Source: Acidobacteriota bacterium
GTDB lineage: Bacteria; Acidobacteriota; Terriglobia; Versatilivoradales; Versatilivoraceae
Direction of reading: 5' to 3'
Length of the DNA: 49,318 bases
Assembly (NCBI GenBank): GCA_022821775.1
Contig: JAJECY010000233.1
Location: 1-49,318, forward strand
Shown in pieces: positions 14,866-24,649 of the stretch. The notes under the pieces are model-generated. The model worked only from the letters and a program-made list of their open reading frames with translations, did no database searches and was not told the origin of the DNA. Each line of letters begins with the position of its first letter. The first letter of the stretch is position 1. Made by a program: the position numbers and the translations under genes.

Positions 14866-15459
14866 GTGAAATCCAAAGCCCATCAAAACGCGCCGGCCAA
14901 GTCCATCGAGACCGAAGTCAAGATCGAGTTGGCCGACCTCCCCAAGGTGCGTGATCGACTCGTTCGACTCGGTTTCCGGATCCAGACGCCTCGGGCCTTC
15001 GAGGATAACTGGATTTTCGATTACCCGGACCGGTCCCTGGCCAGCCGCCGCCAACTCCTGCGGGTACGATCCTTCGGCGACCGCGCCTGGATCACTCTGA
15101 AGACACCTTCCCGGCACTCCACCCGCTACAAGATACGACAGGAACTGGAAACGGAACTCGGGGATGCCCAGGTTGTCCGGCAGCTAATGGAAAATCTCGG
15201 CTTCGAAACCAGCTTCCGATACCAGAAGTATCGCACCGTCCTCGAACCCGAAAAGCCCTCCGGAAAGAAACTGACGGTGACCTTGGACGAAACCCCCATC
15301 GGCAACTTTCTCGAAATCGAGGGTTCTGCCCGAGACATCCTGGCGTTGTCGGCCAAACTCGGCTACAAACCGGCCGACTTCATCCAGGACAGCTATTGGC
15401 AGCTCTTTCAGAAGCGGCGCCCCAGGTCTTCCGGAACCTCCATGATCTTTAGAGAATAA
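14866..15459 (+). CDS. CYTH-domain protein (CyaB/thiamine-triphosphatase-like)
   Basis: This 197-aa CYTH (triphosphate tunnel) protein has the signature ExExK as ETEVKIEL near the N-terminus, further basic and acidic tunnel residues (RQLLRVRS, LKTPSR, RQELETEL), and the typical YRTVLE and LDETPIGNFLEIEG blocks. Family members act on triphosphorylated substrates with divalent metal: class IV adenylate cyclase, thiamine triphosphatase or inorganic triphosphatase. The exact substrate is not determinable. I chose the GTG at 14866 because GGAGAG lies at good spacing; a TTG at 14842 is the alternative. The 3' end overlaps the convergent HAD gene by 11 nt. Confidence 0.87.
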   Translation: MKSKAHQNAPAKSIETEVKIELADLPKVRDRLVRLGFRIQTPRAFEDNWIFDYPDRSLASRRQLLRVRSFGDRAWITLKTPSRHSTRYKIRQELETELGDAQVVRQLMENLGFETSFRYQKYRTVLEPEKPSGKKLTVTLDETPIGNFLEIEGSARDILALSAKLGYKPADFIQDSYWQLFQKRRPRSSGTSMIFRE

Positions 15460-16282
15460 ACCGCCCAATGGCCCGGGCGACACCCAGATCGTTATTGGAT
15501 GCCGTCTGGTAAAACCCGCGATTCTTGAGCGCCGCCACGCCGTTAGCCATTACCACACCCACCCCGGCATACTCCAGCATTTCCAGGTCGCTGTGATTGT
15601 CTCCAATGGCCATGATCTCGGTTGACCGAATGCCGCGAGAACGGGCCAAAAAGTCCAGGGCGGAACGCTTGGAGCAATCCTTGTTCAGCACGTCGATGAT
15701 TCCCAGGTCCTTTTCCCGGTAATAGGTCTTTGCCATTCTCACATGCCGCTCGAATCCGGATTCCTTGAGCCGCCCTTCGACGGCTTCCATCACTCTTAAC
15801 GGGCCGCTGAACATGATCTCGATCAGGTCACCGTCAATCTCGCTGTGGAGTGACTCCACTTGAATCGTCACCCCCGGAACCTTGTTCAGATAGTGGTGCA
15901 ACTGTCCGTTCGTCCGGGGTCGGGAACACACCACCATCTGTCCTGCGGCAGGCCTGTCCTTGTGCAAGACCGTGCAGTGGGAGTAGCCGGAAGTAGCCGA
16001 GAGTATGGCGGTCGCTACCTCGGGCGCCAGAAACCACCTGGCCAGCCGCCGCGACCGGGTCGGGCACACGATCATGGCCCCGTTGTTGACGATGAGCGGA
16101 GAGGACAATCCCAGGGCCTCGGCAACCCAGGCGGCAGCGCCGTAGCGGCGTCCGGTCACCAGAATCACCTCGACTCCACGTTCCCGAGCCTGGCGAATCG
16201 CGGTCACGTTTCCCGGAGGCAGTTGGCTGGTACTGTCCAGGATTGTGCCGTCAATATCTGCAGCGATCCATCTAAGGGTCAT
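15449..16282 (-). CDS. Cof-type HAD-superfamily phosphatase
   Basis: This 277-aa haloacid-dehalogenase-fold phosphatase has motif I as AADIDGT (nucleophile D9, D11), motif II in VILVTGR, a cap domain from about 85 to 195 (C2/Cof type), motif III at the Lys of CSKRSALDFL, and motif IV GDNHSDLEML. Cof-like enzymes hydrolyse small phosphates such as sugar phosphates, flavin precursors or pyridoxal phosphate. The ATG at 16282 with GGAGG upstream is favoured over longer starts whose sequence is repeat-derived. It overlaps the CYTH gene tail-to-tail by 11 nt. Confidence 0.92.
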   Translation of the reverse strand: MTLRWIAADIDGTILDSTSQLPPGNVTAIRQARERGVEVILVTGRRYGAAAWVAEALGLSSPLIVNNGAMIVCPTRSRRLARWFLAPEVATAILSATSGYSHCTVLHKDRPAAGQMVVCSRPRTNGQLHHYLNKVPGVTIQVESLHSEIDGDLIEIMFSGPLRVMEAVEGRLKESGFERHVRMAKTYYREKDLGIIDVLNKDCSKRSALDFLARSRGIRSTEIMAIGDNHSDLEMLEYAGVGVVMANGVAALKNRGFYQTASNNDLGVARAIGRFIL

Positions 16283-16354
16283 TGGGCCTCCGCACCTGTC
16301 CAATGACCCAAAATATACCATGAGGAACCCAGGGGGGATGCTGGTCGGGGGAAT

Positions 16355-16440
16355 GTGGGTTGTGGATTGTGGACTTGAGGCGAAATCAGTGGCCGAAATT
16401 CCCCGATCAACCATCAGAATTCCGGATTCGACGATCCACG
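16355..16440. repeat. Possible degenerate intergenic repeat (TTGTGGA units)
   Basis: A TTGTGGA motif is tandemly repeated near 16355-16374 (GTGGGTTGTGGATTGTGGAC). About 50 nt further comes an oppositely oriented, weakly similar stretch ending GACGATCCACG. It occupies the 275-bp gap between the HAD and anti-sigma genes. No ORF with support lies here. Confidence 0.25.
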
Positions 16441-16557
16441 GCGCTCGACCCCGGCTTCGAGCAGGGCAGATGGATTGATGTGGATCGACAGTACGGACAG
16501 GATGGATTCTCGTTAACCGGCTCCCCCAAAGAGGGCTTTGGCGGACCGGAATGCAGG

Positions 16558-17253
16558 CTAGCCCGGGACGTCGATCCTGTCCTGGGTGGTGGGGTAGAAA
16601 CTCAAGGTCATCACGAAGCTGCCGAGGGTGGGACGGCCAAGAAAGGTGGCAGGGTCCATGTTTACCCCGAAATAGAGGAATCGATCCAGGAATTCCAGAC
16701 TCCGTTCATCTCGCGGCCCGCTCAAGACCGTGTAGTCGATCACCCGACCATCCTCACCGACCAGAGTCTTCACGGTGACCGGCTGGGTTACAAACGGCAA
16801 ATCGGCGCCAAACACGACAGGCATCATGGTCAGAGACCTGGCGCGAGGCTCGGTGAACAATCCCAGGGCAGAGTCGGGGTCGCCGGAGCCCAGGCTTGCG
16901 CCGCTGAACAGGGTGCTCAACAGGACGATAAAGGTCAAGCAGGTCAGGAAGACGCCGCTGAAGGCCGGAACGGCCAGGGGATTCATCAGATCGCCCAGCT
17001 TGTTGACCAGTTGTTTCAGAGACATTCTCTCTCCGTGGATCGAGGCGGCCACCCTGATCCTCAACTCGAGGTCCGGTGGAGAAGGCCGGCGGTCCAGCTT
17101 TCGCATCATCTGCTGCAGTGCCCGAAACTCGTCCAACGCCTGCCGGCAGCAAGCGCAATCCGCCAGGTGGCGGTCGAGCTCAATCCTCTCCCTCCCGAAC
17201 AATCCATCATCCAGGTAGCTGTGAATCAATCTGAGGGCCTTCTTGCACGTCAT
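16558..17253 (-). CDS. Zinc-finger anti-sigma factor with membrane anchor
   Basis: This 231-aa protein has an N-terminal ZAS-type anti-sigma domain with the HxxxCxxC motif H29, C33, C36 (HLADCACC), one TM helix at about 93-117, and an extracytoplasmic domain of about 110 residues (SLTMMPVVFG to the end). The outer domain contains VKTLVGEDGRVIDYTVLSGP, which resembles the TonB C-terminal/energy-transducer fold; this is a pattern judgement. It is encoded 59 nt downstream of the ECF sigma gene with a GGGAGACAGGAA leader. It should hold the sigma factor inactive until an envelope signal acts through the outer domain. Confidence 0.88.
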   Translation of the reverse strand: MTCKKALRLIHSYLDDGLFGRERIELDRHLADCACCRQALDEFRALQQMMRKLDRRPSPPDLELRIRVAASIHGERMSLKQLVNKLGDLMNPLAVPAFSGVFLTCLTFIVLLSTLFSGASLGSGDPDSALGLFTEPRARSLTMMPVVFGADLPFVTQPVTVKTLVGEDGRVIDYTVLSGPRDERSLEFLDRFLYFGVNMDPATFLGRPTLGSFVMTLSFYPTTQDRIDVPG

Positions 17254-17312
17254 TTCCTGTCTCCCTCAAGGTCGACGCCTTGGGCGCTTCGGTTTCCCGT
17301 GAACACCCAGGT

Positions 17313-17927
17313 TCACTCTCGGATCAAGCCTCGCAACCGCTGCCTGAGCTGGCAGCGTGCTCGCCACAAACGCGATTTCACCGTGCCCATGGAGATCGCC
17401 AGGGTTTCGGCAATCTCCTCGTAGGTAAGTCCTTCGATGTCCCTCAAGACGATGACCGTGCGAAACTCCACGGCCAAGGCGGCCAACGCCCGTTGGACAG
17501 CCTGCTCTGTCTCTCTCCTGGCGAATGCCGCCTCCGGATCCTCTGCTGGATTGGGGACTTGCAGGAATCTGGGGCCTTCTGGGGACGAGGGCAGCGGTGC
17601 GTCCAGTGAAAAGGGAACGTGCTCCTTCCAGCGCTTCCACCAGCGACGGCGGTTGAGGCTGGCCGAGACGGCGATCTTGTAGATCCAGGTCTTGAGACCG
17701 CATTCTCCGCGGAATCGACCGATGGCCTTGTAGATCCGGACAAAAGCCTCCTGGGTCGCCTCCGAGGCTTCGGCCGAATCTCCCAGAATCCGGTAGGAAA
17801 GGTTGTAGATGGGGGCCTGGTAGAGGCGCACCAGCGTCTCGAATGCCTCCTCGGAACCCACCTGCAACCCGTCCACCAGGGACGGTTCGTCGTCCAGAAA
17901 GTCCAAGCCAAGCTCGCAATTGAGCAA
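17313..17927 (-). CDS. ECF-family RNA polymerase sigma factor
   Basis: This sigma factor has region 2 (LVRLYQAPIYNLSYRILGDS, then EASEATQEAFVRIYKAI, then CGLKTWIYKIAVSASLNRRR) and region 4 (LPxE-like ALAVEFRTVIVLRDIEGL, with helix-turn-helix TYEEIAETLAISMGTVKSRL). I chose the TTG at 17927 (204 aa) because AGGAGAG lies about 8 nt upstream and the protein then has normal ECF length. An ATG at 18002 gives 229 aa but has no ribosome site and would leave only 30 bp to the divergent fusion gene. Its anti-sigma factor follows. The target regulon may include the divergent gene at 18033. Confidence 0.92.
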   Translation of the reverse strand: MLNCELGLDFLDDEPSLVDGLQVGSEEAFETLVRLYQAPIYNLSYRILGDSAEASEATQEAFVRIYKAIGRFRGECGLKTWIYKIAVSASLNRRRWWKRWKEHVPFSLDAPLPSSPEGPRFLQVPNPAEDPEAAFARRETEQAVQRALAALAVEFRTVIVLRDIEGLTYEEIAETLAISMGTVKSRLWRARCQLRQRLRGLIRE

Positions 17928-17933
17928 GAGTCT

Positions 17934-17940
17934 CTCTCCT
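17934..17940 (-). promoter_or_regulatory. Shine-Dalgarno that favours the TTG start of the ECF sigma gene
   Basis: The minus strand reads AGGAGAG here, 6-7 nt before the TTG at 17927. No such site precedes the ATG at 18002. Using the TTG leaves about 105 bp for a divergent promoter. Confidence 0.5.
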
Positions 17941-18032
17941 GGTCCGCCTGATTTTCGGGTGTTTCCCCCAAGATACCAAGCATTCGGAGTGAAAGACAAC
18001 ATTCGACTCTACAGACCCCCGGGACACCGAAA

Positions 18033-20630
18033 ATGTTCCCCTTGAAAAGAGCTTGCCCCGCGAAAACGAAAACACTAAGATACCCAACCGCTCCAATCCT
18101 CCTGGAAACCCAACCTTTGTTCGATCTCCTTTGCCGCATTCGGAATCACCCAGCGCTCGCCCTTCTGTTGGCCGTCGGCCTTTCCCTCTTCTCATTCTCC
18201 GTTCGGTTGGCGGCCGGTCCCCAGGGCGCCGCGCCCCAATGGGCCAAGATCGACGGCGCCGTAGGAAGGGCCATCGACAATGGCCGGATACCCGGCGCGG
18301 TGGTGCTGGTGGGTCAGGCCGGCCACATCCTCTTTGAAAGGGCCTACGGCCATCGCAGCCTGGAACCCCGTCCGGAGCCGATGACCCTGGAAACCCGGTT
18401 CGACCTGGCTTCCCTGACCAAGGTGGTGTCCACCGCCCCGGCCGTTCTGAAGCTGGTTCAGGACGGGAAACTGTCGCTGGACGATCCGGTAGCCAAGCAT
18501 CTCCCGGACTTCGGCCGCCGCGGGAAGGAGACCATTACCGTCCGGCAGGTGCTGACCCACTATTCCGGATTGGCGCCCTTTTTCCGTCTCGAGGCCAAGA
18601 CCCCCGGAGCCGCTTCGGCGGTCATGGACAAGATCCATCATTCCGACTTGTCGGCCGCACCGGGAACCCGATTCATCTACAGCGATCTCGGATTCATTCT
18701 TCTGGGCAAGCTGATAGAGGTCGCCAGCGGAGAAACCCTGGACCGCTTCGTTCAGTCCCGGGTCTTTTCTCCTCTGAAGATGGCCGATACACGATTCAAT
18801 CCTCCCCCCGCTGACCGCCGCCATGTCGCTCCCACCGAAAAAGGGGATGACGGGACATTCCTGAGGGGTCGGGTTCATGATCCCCTGGCATCGATGATGG
18901 GCGGGGTTGCCGGTCATGCGGGTCTCTTCTCCAGCGTCCGCGACCTTTCCCGCTACTGCCGCATGCTGCTGAACGAGGGAACGCTGGAGGGCGCCAGGAT
19001 GCTGCAGCCCGGGCTGGTCCGACAAATGATCTCCCCCCAATCTCCGCCGGGCAAACCCGACGTTCGCGGATTGGGCTGGGACATTCAGTCCCGTTACTCT
19101 TCGGTCAAGGGTGAGCACTTCTCGCCGCGCTCTTTCGGCCACACCGGCTTTACCGGAACCTCCCTTTGGCTGGACCCTGAAAGCCAGGCCTACGTGATTG
19201 TTCTGACCAGCCGCCTCCACCCTGACGGCAAGGGCGACGTCCGAGCCCTGCGCAGAGAGATTGCAACCATTGTCGGCGAGGTGCTTTCCCCCGCAACGGA
19301 CCAGGCCTCAGGACACTCCGAACCCATCCTGATTCAACCCCAGATCCGGTTTCAGCGGGTAGACGGGTTTGGCGTCAGCGGTTCCAACGGCTGCGCCAAG
19401 GCAATTGAAAACCTCCCCTCGGCGGAGCGCCTCAGGCTCTTCGACCTGCTCTTCGGCCCCAAGGAAGCGGGCCTGAATATCCTGAGAAGCGAAATCGGAT
19501 GGACCGGACAACGAATCGCCATTACCGCCCGCTTGAGACTGACCGGCCTGACCTATTCGTTCGGTGGGGACAAGAGAGAGAACGCTCAATTCTCGTTGCT
19601 GCGGCAGGCCAGGAAACGCCAGGAAGTCCTGTTGAGCAGTTGCATCTGGACTCCCCCGCCCCCTTGGAAGAGCAATCAGGCGGTGGATGGCTCGGGGTCG
19701 CTCCTGGCCCGACATTACCAGGACCTGGCGGAATACGTAGCCGGTTACGTCGAGTACTACGAGAAGCTGCGCGGCCAACCCGTCCACCTGGTGAGCCTGC
19801 AGAACCGGCCCGACAGCAGCGACGCTCCGTTCGGCTGCCGGTATGAGACAGGCCAACTCAGGGACCTGGTCAAGATGGTCGGAGAGAGGTTTCGCGAGAA
19901 AAGAATCCGGACCCGACTCATGGTTCCGGAGGCCGGCTGGGGAGAGGCGCTACCCTTCCTGCGAGCCCTGTTGGACGATCGAGAGGTTCGGCCTTTTCTC
20001 TCGCATGTGGGAGTTCAATCTTCAGCGGGGCCGAACCCCGGGGCCGATGCCATCGACCAACTGGTGCGACGACACAATTTCAACCTGTGGCAGACCGAAT
20101 TCACGACTCCGGCCGGCAACGGAGACGAGATGGACGAGGCTCTGAACCTGGCCGAAGCCCTCATCAGCGACCTGTCGCGGGGCTGTCGGGCCTGGCTCTA
20201 TGGCCCGGTATTCGCCACCGAAGCTCAAGCGGGACGCCTGGGCCTGCTTGAACGCACCAGGACCGGATTCCGCGCTCCCAAGCGCTTCCGGGCTCTGACC
20301 CAATTCAGCCGCCATATCCCCAGGGGCGCCGTTCGGGTGTATGCAAGGGGAGGCGGCACACCGGCGGTGGCCTTCCGGAACTCTGCCGACCGTCAACTGG
20401 TGGTGGTGCTTGTCAATCCAAAGGAGGAAGCCGTCGAAGAGGAAATCGAGCTGCGCGGATTCAGGCTCGAAAGCATCGAGATGTTCAGAACTTCCGCGGT
20501 CGAGAACAATCGGGCTGCCGAACCCACTCCGGAAGCGGGGTCCAGGCTGAAACTCACCCTGGCTCCCAAGAGCATCACCACCATGCGGGCTTCCCTGCGA
20601 CCGGCATCCTCCGACCGGTCACGCCAATGA
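18033..20630 (+). CDS. Fusion of class-C beta-lactamase-like serine hydrolase and GH30-like domain
   Basis: This 865-aa exported protein has a hydrophobic signal or anchor at about 40-62. Residues 65-415 are a serine beta-lactamase/DD-peptidase fold with complete catalytic motifs: S127-LT-K130, Y216-SD and H370-TG. Residues 435-855 resemble GH30 glycosidases of clan [18 protein letters not shown]-type repeat, [18 protein letters not shown], the C-terminal beta domain with [15 protein letters not shown] and LAPKSITTM. The nucleophile-like E689 (WQTEF) is kept. The acid/base Glu expected in the NEP motif is Arg592 (LQNRPD), so normal retaining hydrolysis is unlikely. The start is uncertain: the ATG at 18033 lacks a ribosome site, and an in-frame TTG at 18117 would begin nearer the hydrophobic segment. 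It is divergent from the ECF sigma operon, and its 3' end overlaps proS by 12 nt. Confidence 0.85.
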   Translation: MFPLKRACPAKTKTLRYPTAPILLETQPLFDLLCRIRNHPALALLLAVGLSLFSFSVRLAAGPQGAAPQWAKIDGAVGRAIDNGRIPGAVVLVGQAGHILFERAYGHRSLEPRPEPMTLETRFDLASLTKVVSTAPAVLKLVQDGKLSLDDPVAKHLPDFGRRGKETITVRQVLTHYSGLAPFFRLEAKTPGAASAVMDKIHHSDLSAAPGTRFIYSDLGFILLGKLIEVASGETLDRFVQSRVFSPLKMADTRFNPPPADRRHVAPTEKGDDGTFLRGRVHDPLASMMGGVAGHAGLFSSVRDLSRYCRMLLNEGTLEGARMLQPGLVRQMISPQSPPGKPDVRGLGWDIQSRYSSVKGEHFSPRSFGHTGFTGTSLWLDPESQAYVIVLTSRLHPDGKGDVRALRREIATIVGEVLSPATDQASGHSEPILIQPQIRFQRVDGFGVSGSNGCAKAIENLPSAERLRLFDLLFGPKEAGLNILRSEIGWTGQRIAITARLRLTGLTYSFGGDKRENAQFSLLRQARKRQEVLLSSCIWTPPPPWKSNQAVDGSGSLLARHYQDLAEYVAGYVEYYEKLRGQPVHLVSLQNRPDSSDAPFGCRYETGQLRDLVKMVGERFREKRIRTRLMVPEAGWGEALPFLRALLDDREVRPFLSHVGVQSSAGPNPGADAIDQLVRRHNFNLWQTEFTTPAGNGDEMDEALNLAEALISDLSRGCRAWLYGPVFATEAQAGRLGLLERTRTGFRAPKRFRALTQFSRHIPRGAVRVYARGGGTPAVAFRNSADRQLVVVLVNPKEEAVEEEIELRGFRLESIEMFRTSAVENNRAAEPTPEAGSRLKLTLAPKSITTMRASLRPASSDRSRQ

Positions 20631-22310
20631 AGCTTGAGCGTGGGGGACCAGGTCCGCCAGGTCGACCTCCGTGATCTTTCCGGTAGCCCGTTCCACCCAT
20701 TCCACCTTTCCCAAGGCCAGCTTGCGGCTGCCGAAATTGATCCGATAGGGAATCCCGACCAGGTCGGCGTCCTTGAACTTGACCCCCGGGCGCTCCTTCC
20801 GGTCGTCCAGCAGAACGTCGACTCCCAGTTCCTGCAACGTCCGGTAGGCCTTCTCGGCTTCCTGCATCACGGCGCCGTCCTTGGCGTTCACCACGCAAAT
20901 CAGGCAGTCAAAGGGAGCAATGGAAGGCGGCCAGACGATTCCGTCGTCATCGTGACCGCTTTCGACGGCGGCCGCCAGAATCCTTTCCACTCCAATCCCG
21001 TAGCTCCCCATGACGACCGGAACCTCCCGGCCCTGCGAGTTGAGCACGGTGGCTCCCATGCTCTCCGAGTACCTGGTCCCCAGCTTGAAGATGTGCCCGA
21101 CCTCCAGGGCCTTGTGAATTTTCAGCGAGGAACCGCATCGGGCGCACGCCTCTCCGGCCCGAACCTCCCGCAAGTCGAAATACTCGGCCTGGTAATCCCG
21201 TCCGGGTGTCACTCCGGAGAGGTGAAAATCATTCCGATTGGCTCCACAGGTCAGATTCCGTCTTCCCTTGAGAGCATGGTCGGAAAGAATACGCAGGCCC
21301 GCCACCTCCACCGGACCCAGGGAACCGGCGTCGGCCCCCGCCACTTCCGGGATTTCCTCCGGCCGAGCGGGACGGGCTTCGCCCCCCAGCACCGCATGCA
21401 GCTTGGCTTCATTGAGTTGGTGGTCCCCTCGAACCAGAACCAGCAGGGATTGGCTGCCAAACCGATAGACCAGGGACTTGATCTGGCGGGAAGCCGGGAC
21501 TCCCAAAAACCGGACAATGTCATCGATGGTCTTCTGGCCGGGAGTGGCGACCGGTTGTGGCGTCTCGGGCCCGGCTTCATCCTGCAGCGACTCCAGTTCC
21601 GAGGTCGCCTTCTCCAGATTGGCCGCGTAACCGCAGGCGCAGTGGACGACCATGTCCTCGCCGGCATCGGTCAGCACCATGAATTCATGGGACTGGCTTC
21701 CGCCCATCATGCCGCTGCTGGCCTCGACCACTCGATAGCGGAGCCCGCAGCGCTCGAAGATGCGGCAATAGAGGTCATAGTGCTTTCGATAGCTCCGGTC
21801 CAATCCCTCCCGGTCGACATCGAAGGAGTAGGAGTCCTTCATGGTGAACTGGCGCACCCGAAGCAACCCCGATTTGGGCCGAGGCTCGTCCCGGAACTTG
21901 GTCTGTACCTGGTACCAGATCTGGGGCAACTGGCGATAGGAGCGGAGCTCGTTGCGGGCGATGGATGCAAAGACCTCCTCATGGGTCATGCCCAGGCACA
22001 TGTCCCGGTCGGAGCGGTCCTTGAGACGAAACATGTTGGGCCCCATGCCCTCCCAACGGCCGCTTTCCTGCCAGATTTCAGCCGGGTGCAGGGCGGGCAA
22101 GGCAAATTCCTGGGCGCCCATGCGATCGAGCTCGTCCCTGATGATCCGGGTGATCTTGAGCATCACCCGCTGGGCCAGAGGCAGAAATGAATAAATCCCC
22201 GAGGCCAGTTGTCGAACGTATCCGCCGCGCAGGAGCAGGATATGGCTCGGCACCTCGGCCTCGGCAGGGGCTTCCCTCAGGGTGGGGATGAAGCTTTGAC
22301 TCCAGCGCAT
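20619..22310 (-). CDS. proS: Prolyl-tRNA synthetase (bacterial type)
   Basis: This 563-aa class II synthetase charges tRNA-Pro. Motif 1 lies near LQ(R)[17 protein letters not shown], motif 2 is [26 protein letters not shown], and motif 3 is [16 protein letters not shown]. Between motifs 2 and 3 is the editing (INS/YbaK-like) domain, about 225-385, as in bacterial enzymes. The C-terminal anticodon-binding domain ends in the [16 protein letters not shown] region. Length matches the family (about 570). The ATG at 22310 follows GGAG. Its 3' end overlaps the fusion gene. Upstream lies a CACGAA-type repeat. Confidence 0.97.
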   Translation of the reverse strand: MRWSQSFIPTLREAPAEAEVPSHILLLRGGYVRQLASGIYSFLPLAQRVMLKITRIIRDELDRMGAQEFALPALHPAEIWQESGRWEGMGPNMFRLKDRSDRDMCLGMTHEEVFASIARNELRSYRQLPQIWYQVQTKFRDEPRPKSGLLRVRQFTMKDSYSFDVDREGLDRSYRKHYDLYCRIFERCGLRYRVVEASSGMMGGSQSHEFMVLTDAGEDMVVHCACGYAANLEKATSELESLQDEAGPETPQPVATPGQKTIDDIVRFLGVPASRQIKSLVYRFGSQSLLVLVRGDHQLNEAKLHAVLGGEARPARPEEIPEVAGADAGSLGPVEVAGLRILSDHALKGRRNLTCGANRNDFHLSGVTPGRDYQAEYFDLREVRAGEACARCGSSLKIHKALEVGHIFKLGTRYSESMGATVLNSQGREVPVVMGSYGIGVERILAAAVESGHDDDGIVWPPSIAPFDCLICVVNAKDGAVMQEAEKAYRTLQELGVDVLLDDRKERPGVKFKDADLVGIPYRINFGSRKLALGKVEWVERATGKITEVDLADLVPHAQASLA

Positions 22311-22633
22311 TCCGACTCCTCAAAGGGAGATGGGAGGTGAACCACGAATGGACACCAGCGACTTGATTCGTGTCCATCGATGTGAACTGGCGGTTCGATT
22401 CCCCCTCCATGCTTGCCCGTGCAGGGCCCGACGCCGCTAGAAGATAGCATACTTGACGGCAAAAGATTCGGAGCCGGACTGAATTCCCCAAAACCCCCAC
22501 CGGAAGCGGGAAGAGAGCCGATCCCCTCCGATTATTGGTTTGTCAGCACCCGGTTTGTTGGTTAACATTTGACCTCCGAGTTGCCGGGACCGGCGGAGTG
22601 TGCGTCCGGGCAACCATCCTTTGCTCAGGGGGA
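22311..22633. other. Divergent proS/glyA intergenic region (323 bp)
   Basis: It contains the degenerate CACGAA-family repeat at 22339-22400 and the leader of glyA. No ORF is convincing. I looked for a glycine-riboswitch-like structure before glyA and saw none. Confidence 0.5.
22339..22400. repeat. Degenerate CACGAA-family repeat
   Basis: GAACCACGAATGGACACC begins this copy, matching the left arm of the hairpin at 2098-2113 with one change. The right half (GATTCGTGTCCATC and on to GGCGGTTC) is a decayed inverted arm. It lies just upstream of proS. Confidence 0.55.
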
Positions 22634-23920
22634 ATGTCCGTGGTGATCAACCCCGAACTCGAAAAGAGCCTTGCTCTGGTCGACCCGCAGGTGTCGGACG
22701 CCATCGACCGGGAAACTCGGCGTCAGGCCAACCAACTGGAACTCATCGCCTCGGAGAATTTCGTGAGCGAGGCCGTCCTGGAGGCCACCGGCAGCGTGTT
22801 CACCAACAAGTACGCGGAAGGCTATCCCGGTCGCCGCTACTATGGGGGCTGCGAGTTTACCGACGTGGTGGAGCAGTTGGCCATCGACAGGGCCAAGCAG
22901 TTGTTCGGCGCCGAACATGCCAACGTGCAACCCCATTCCGGAACCCAAGCCAACGTAGCGGTGTACATGACGGTTTTGAAGCCCGGGGAGACCGTTCTCG
23001 GCATGGACCTGTCCCACGGGGGACACCTCACTCACGGCCATCCGCTGAACTTCTCCGGCAGGATGTATGGATTCGTTCCCTACGGAGTCCGGAAAGACAC
23101 GGAAACCATCGATTACGATGCCCTGGCTGAACTGGCCCTGCAGAACCGGCCCAAGCTCATCGTGGCGGGAGCCAGCGCCTACCCACGCCAAATCGACTTC
23201 GAGCGAATGGCTGAGATCGCTCGGGAAAGCGGCGCCCTGCTGATGGCGGACATGGCCCACACTGCGGGCCTGGTCGCCGTAGGCGAGCACCCCAGTCCGG
23301 TTCCCCACTGCGACTTCGTCACCACCACCACCCACAAGACCCTGCGTGGGCCTCGCGGCGGCATGATCCTGTGCCGCCAGGCCCATGCCAGGAACCTGAA
23401 CCGCCTGCTGTTCCCCGGGACTCAAGGCGGTCCCCTGGTTCATGTCGTGGCTGCCAAGGCCGTCTGCCTTCAGGAGGCCCTGCAACCCGACTTCAGTCGT
23501 TACATCCGGCAGGTCAAGCGAAACGCCGCGGCGCTGGCCTCCAGCATCCTGGAGAGCGGCTACCGCCTGGTGTCCGGGGGAACCGACACTCACATGATTC
23601 TGGTCGATGTCTTTTCCAAGGGGATCACCGGCAAACAGGCGGAACTGGCCCTGGACCGGGCCGGAATCACCGTCAACAAGAACACGATCCCGTTCGATCC
23701 CCATCCTCCGCTGGTGACCAGCGGGATACGATTGGGCACTCCGGCGCTTACGTCCCGGGGAATGGGCGAATCCGAAATGCAACTCGTCGGCCGGTGGATC
23801 GGAGAGGTGCTGGACCAGGTCGAGAATGAAGGGGTTCAGAAGAAGATCCGTACTCTGGTCAGAGAGCTTTCGGAGCAATTCCCCCTCTACGCATCCAGAC
23901 TGGCTCCTTCGGCGGTCTGA
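22634..23920 (+). CDS. glyA: Serine hydroxymethyltransferase
   Basis: This 428-aa PLP enzyme interconverts serine and glycine with tetrahydrofolate and feeds one-carbon metabolism. Motifs include [17 protein letters not shown], the [16 protein letters not shown] block, [21 protein letters not shown], the PLP lysine K235 ([14 protein letters not shown]) and [10 protein letters not shown]. The ATG at 22634 sits right behind AGGGGGA; a GTG at 22640 has slightly better spacing. The frame is open to 22535 without homology. The hydrolase gene starts 13 nt downstream and is probably co-transcribed. Confidence 0.97.
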   Translation: MSVVINPELEKSLALVDPQVSDAIDRETRRQANQLELIASENFVSEAVLEATGSVFTNKYAEGYPGRRYYGGCEFTDVVEQLAIDRAKQLFGAEHANVQPHSGTQANVAVYMTVLKPGETVLGMDLSHGGHLTHGHPLNFSGRMYGFVPYGVRKDTETIDYDALAELALQNRPKLIVAGASAYPRQIDFERMAEIARESGALLMADMAHTAGLVAVGEHPSPVPHCDFVTTTTHKTLRGPRGGMILCRQAHARNLNRLLFPGTQGGPLVHVVAAKAVCLQEALQPDFSRYIRQVKRNAAALASSILESGYRLVSGGTDTHMILVDVFSKGITGKQAELALDRAGITVNKNTIPFDPHPPLVTSGIRLGTPALTSRGMGESEMQLVGRWIGEVLDQVENEGVQKKIRTLVRELSEQFPLYASRLAPSAV

Positions 23921-23933
23921 AGAAAGGTCGGAA

Positions 23934-24563
23934 ATGATCTTTGAACAGGTGGCCGTGGGGCCCCTGCAGTGCAACTGTTACATTCTGGGGTGCGAAGAAA
24001 CGCGAGAGGCCCTGGTGATCGACCCGGGGGACGAGGTGGAATTGATTCTTCCCCTGATCGAGAAGCACGGCTTGAGGGTCAGGTATCTGCTCAGCACTCA
24101 CGCCCACATCGACCACGTGGGAGATCTGGAGGCAATGAAGGAGCAGACCGGAGCCCAGGCCCTCCTGCACGAAAGAGACCTGCAGTTGTACCGGAACCTG
24201 CCGATGCAGGCCTCCTGGATGGGGCTGCCGGCGCCGCCCGCGACCGAGATAGACAATTTTGTCCACCAGGGCGACCGGATCTCATTCGGGCGGCACTCCG
24301 GGGAGGTTCTCCATACCCCGGGCCATACCCCCGGGAGCCTCTGCCTGCATCTCGCCCAGCAAACAGGCCGACTGTTTGCAGGAGACACCCTGTTTCAAAT
24401 GGGAATCGGAAGAACCGATCTCTGGGGAGGATCCTACAGCGACATCATCATGTCCATACGGGAATGCCTGATGCAACTGGACGACGACACCCTGGTCTAC
24501 CCCGGCCACGGTCCGCCCACGACCATCGGGGAGGAAAGACTCCACAACCCGTTCCTGAAGTAG
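23934..24563 (+). CDS. Glyoxalase-II-like metallo-beta-lactamase-fold hydrolase
   Basis: This 209-aa MBL-fold hydrolase has an intact dinuclear metal site: H56-x-H58-x-D60-H61 (THAHIDH), the third His in HTPGHTPGS, the bridging Asp in LFAGDTLF, and the final His in YPGHGPPTTIG. It belongs to the short glyoxalase-II-like group (YcbL type), which hydrolyses thioesters such as S-lactoylglutathione; low-molecular-weight-thiol use is not shown. The start at ATG 23934 has AAAGG upstream and follows glyA by 13 nt. It is convergent with the TlpA-like gene 86 nt downstream. Confidence 0.93.
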   Translation: MIFEQVAVGPLQCNCYILGCEETREALVIDPGDEVELILPLIEKHGLRVRYLLSTHAHIDHVGDLEAMKEQTGAQALLHERDLQLYRNLPMQASWMGLPAPPATEIDNFVHQGDRISFGRHSGEVLHTPGHTPGSLCLHLAQQTGRLFAGDTLFQMGIGRTDLWGGSYSDIIMSIRECLMQLDDDTLVYPGHGPPTTIGEERLHNPFLK

Positions 24564-24649
24564 ACACGACCGAGGTTGCCCCGCCCTGCCCCCGAATGGC
24601 AGCCACCCTACCCGTACTTCTCAGAGTTGGGCAAATGCGGGTTAAGCTC

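Noticed and set aside
20634-22190. 518-aa open frame on the plus strand opposite proS
   Set aside because: Antisense shadow; proS motifs are complete on the other strand.
22440-22633. Possible glycine riboswitch before glyA
   Set aside because: No paired aptamer-like helices or conserved cores could be recognised in the leader.
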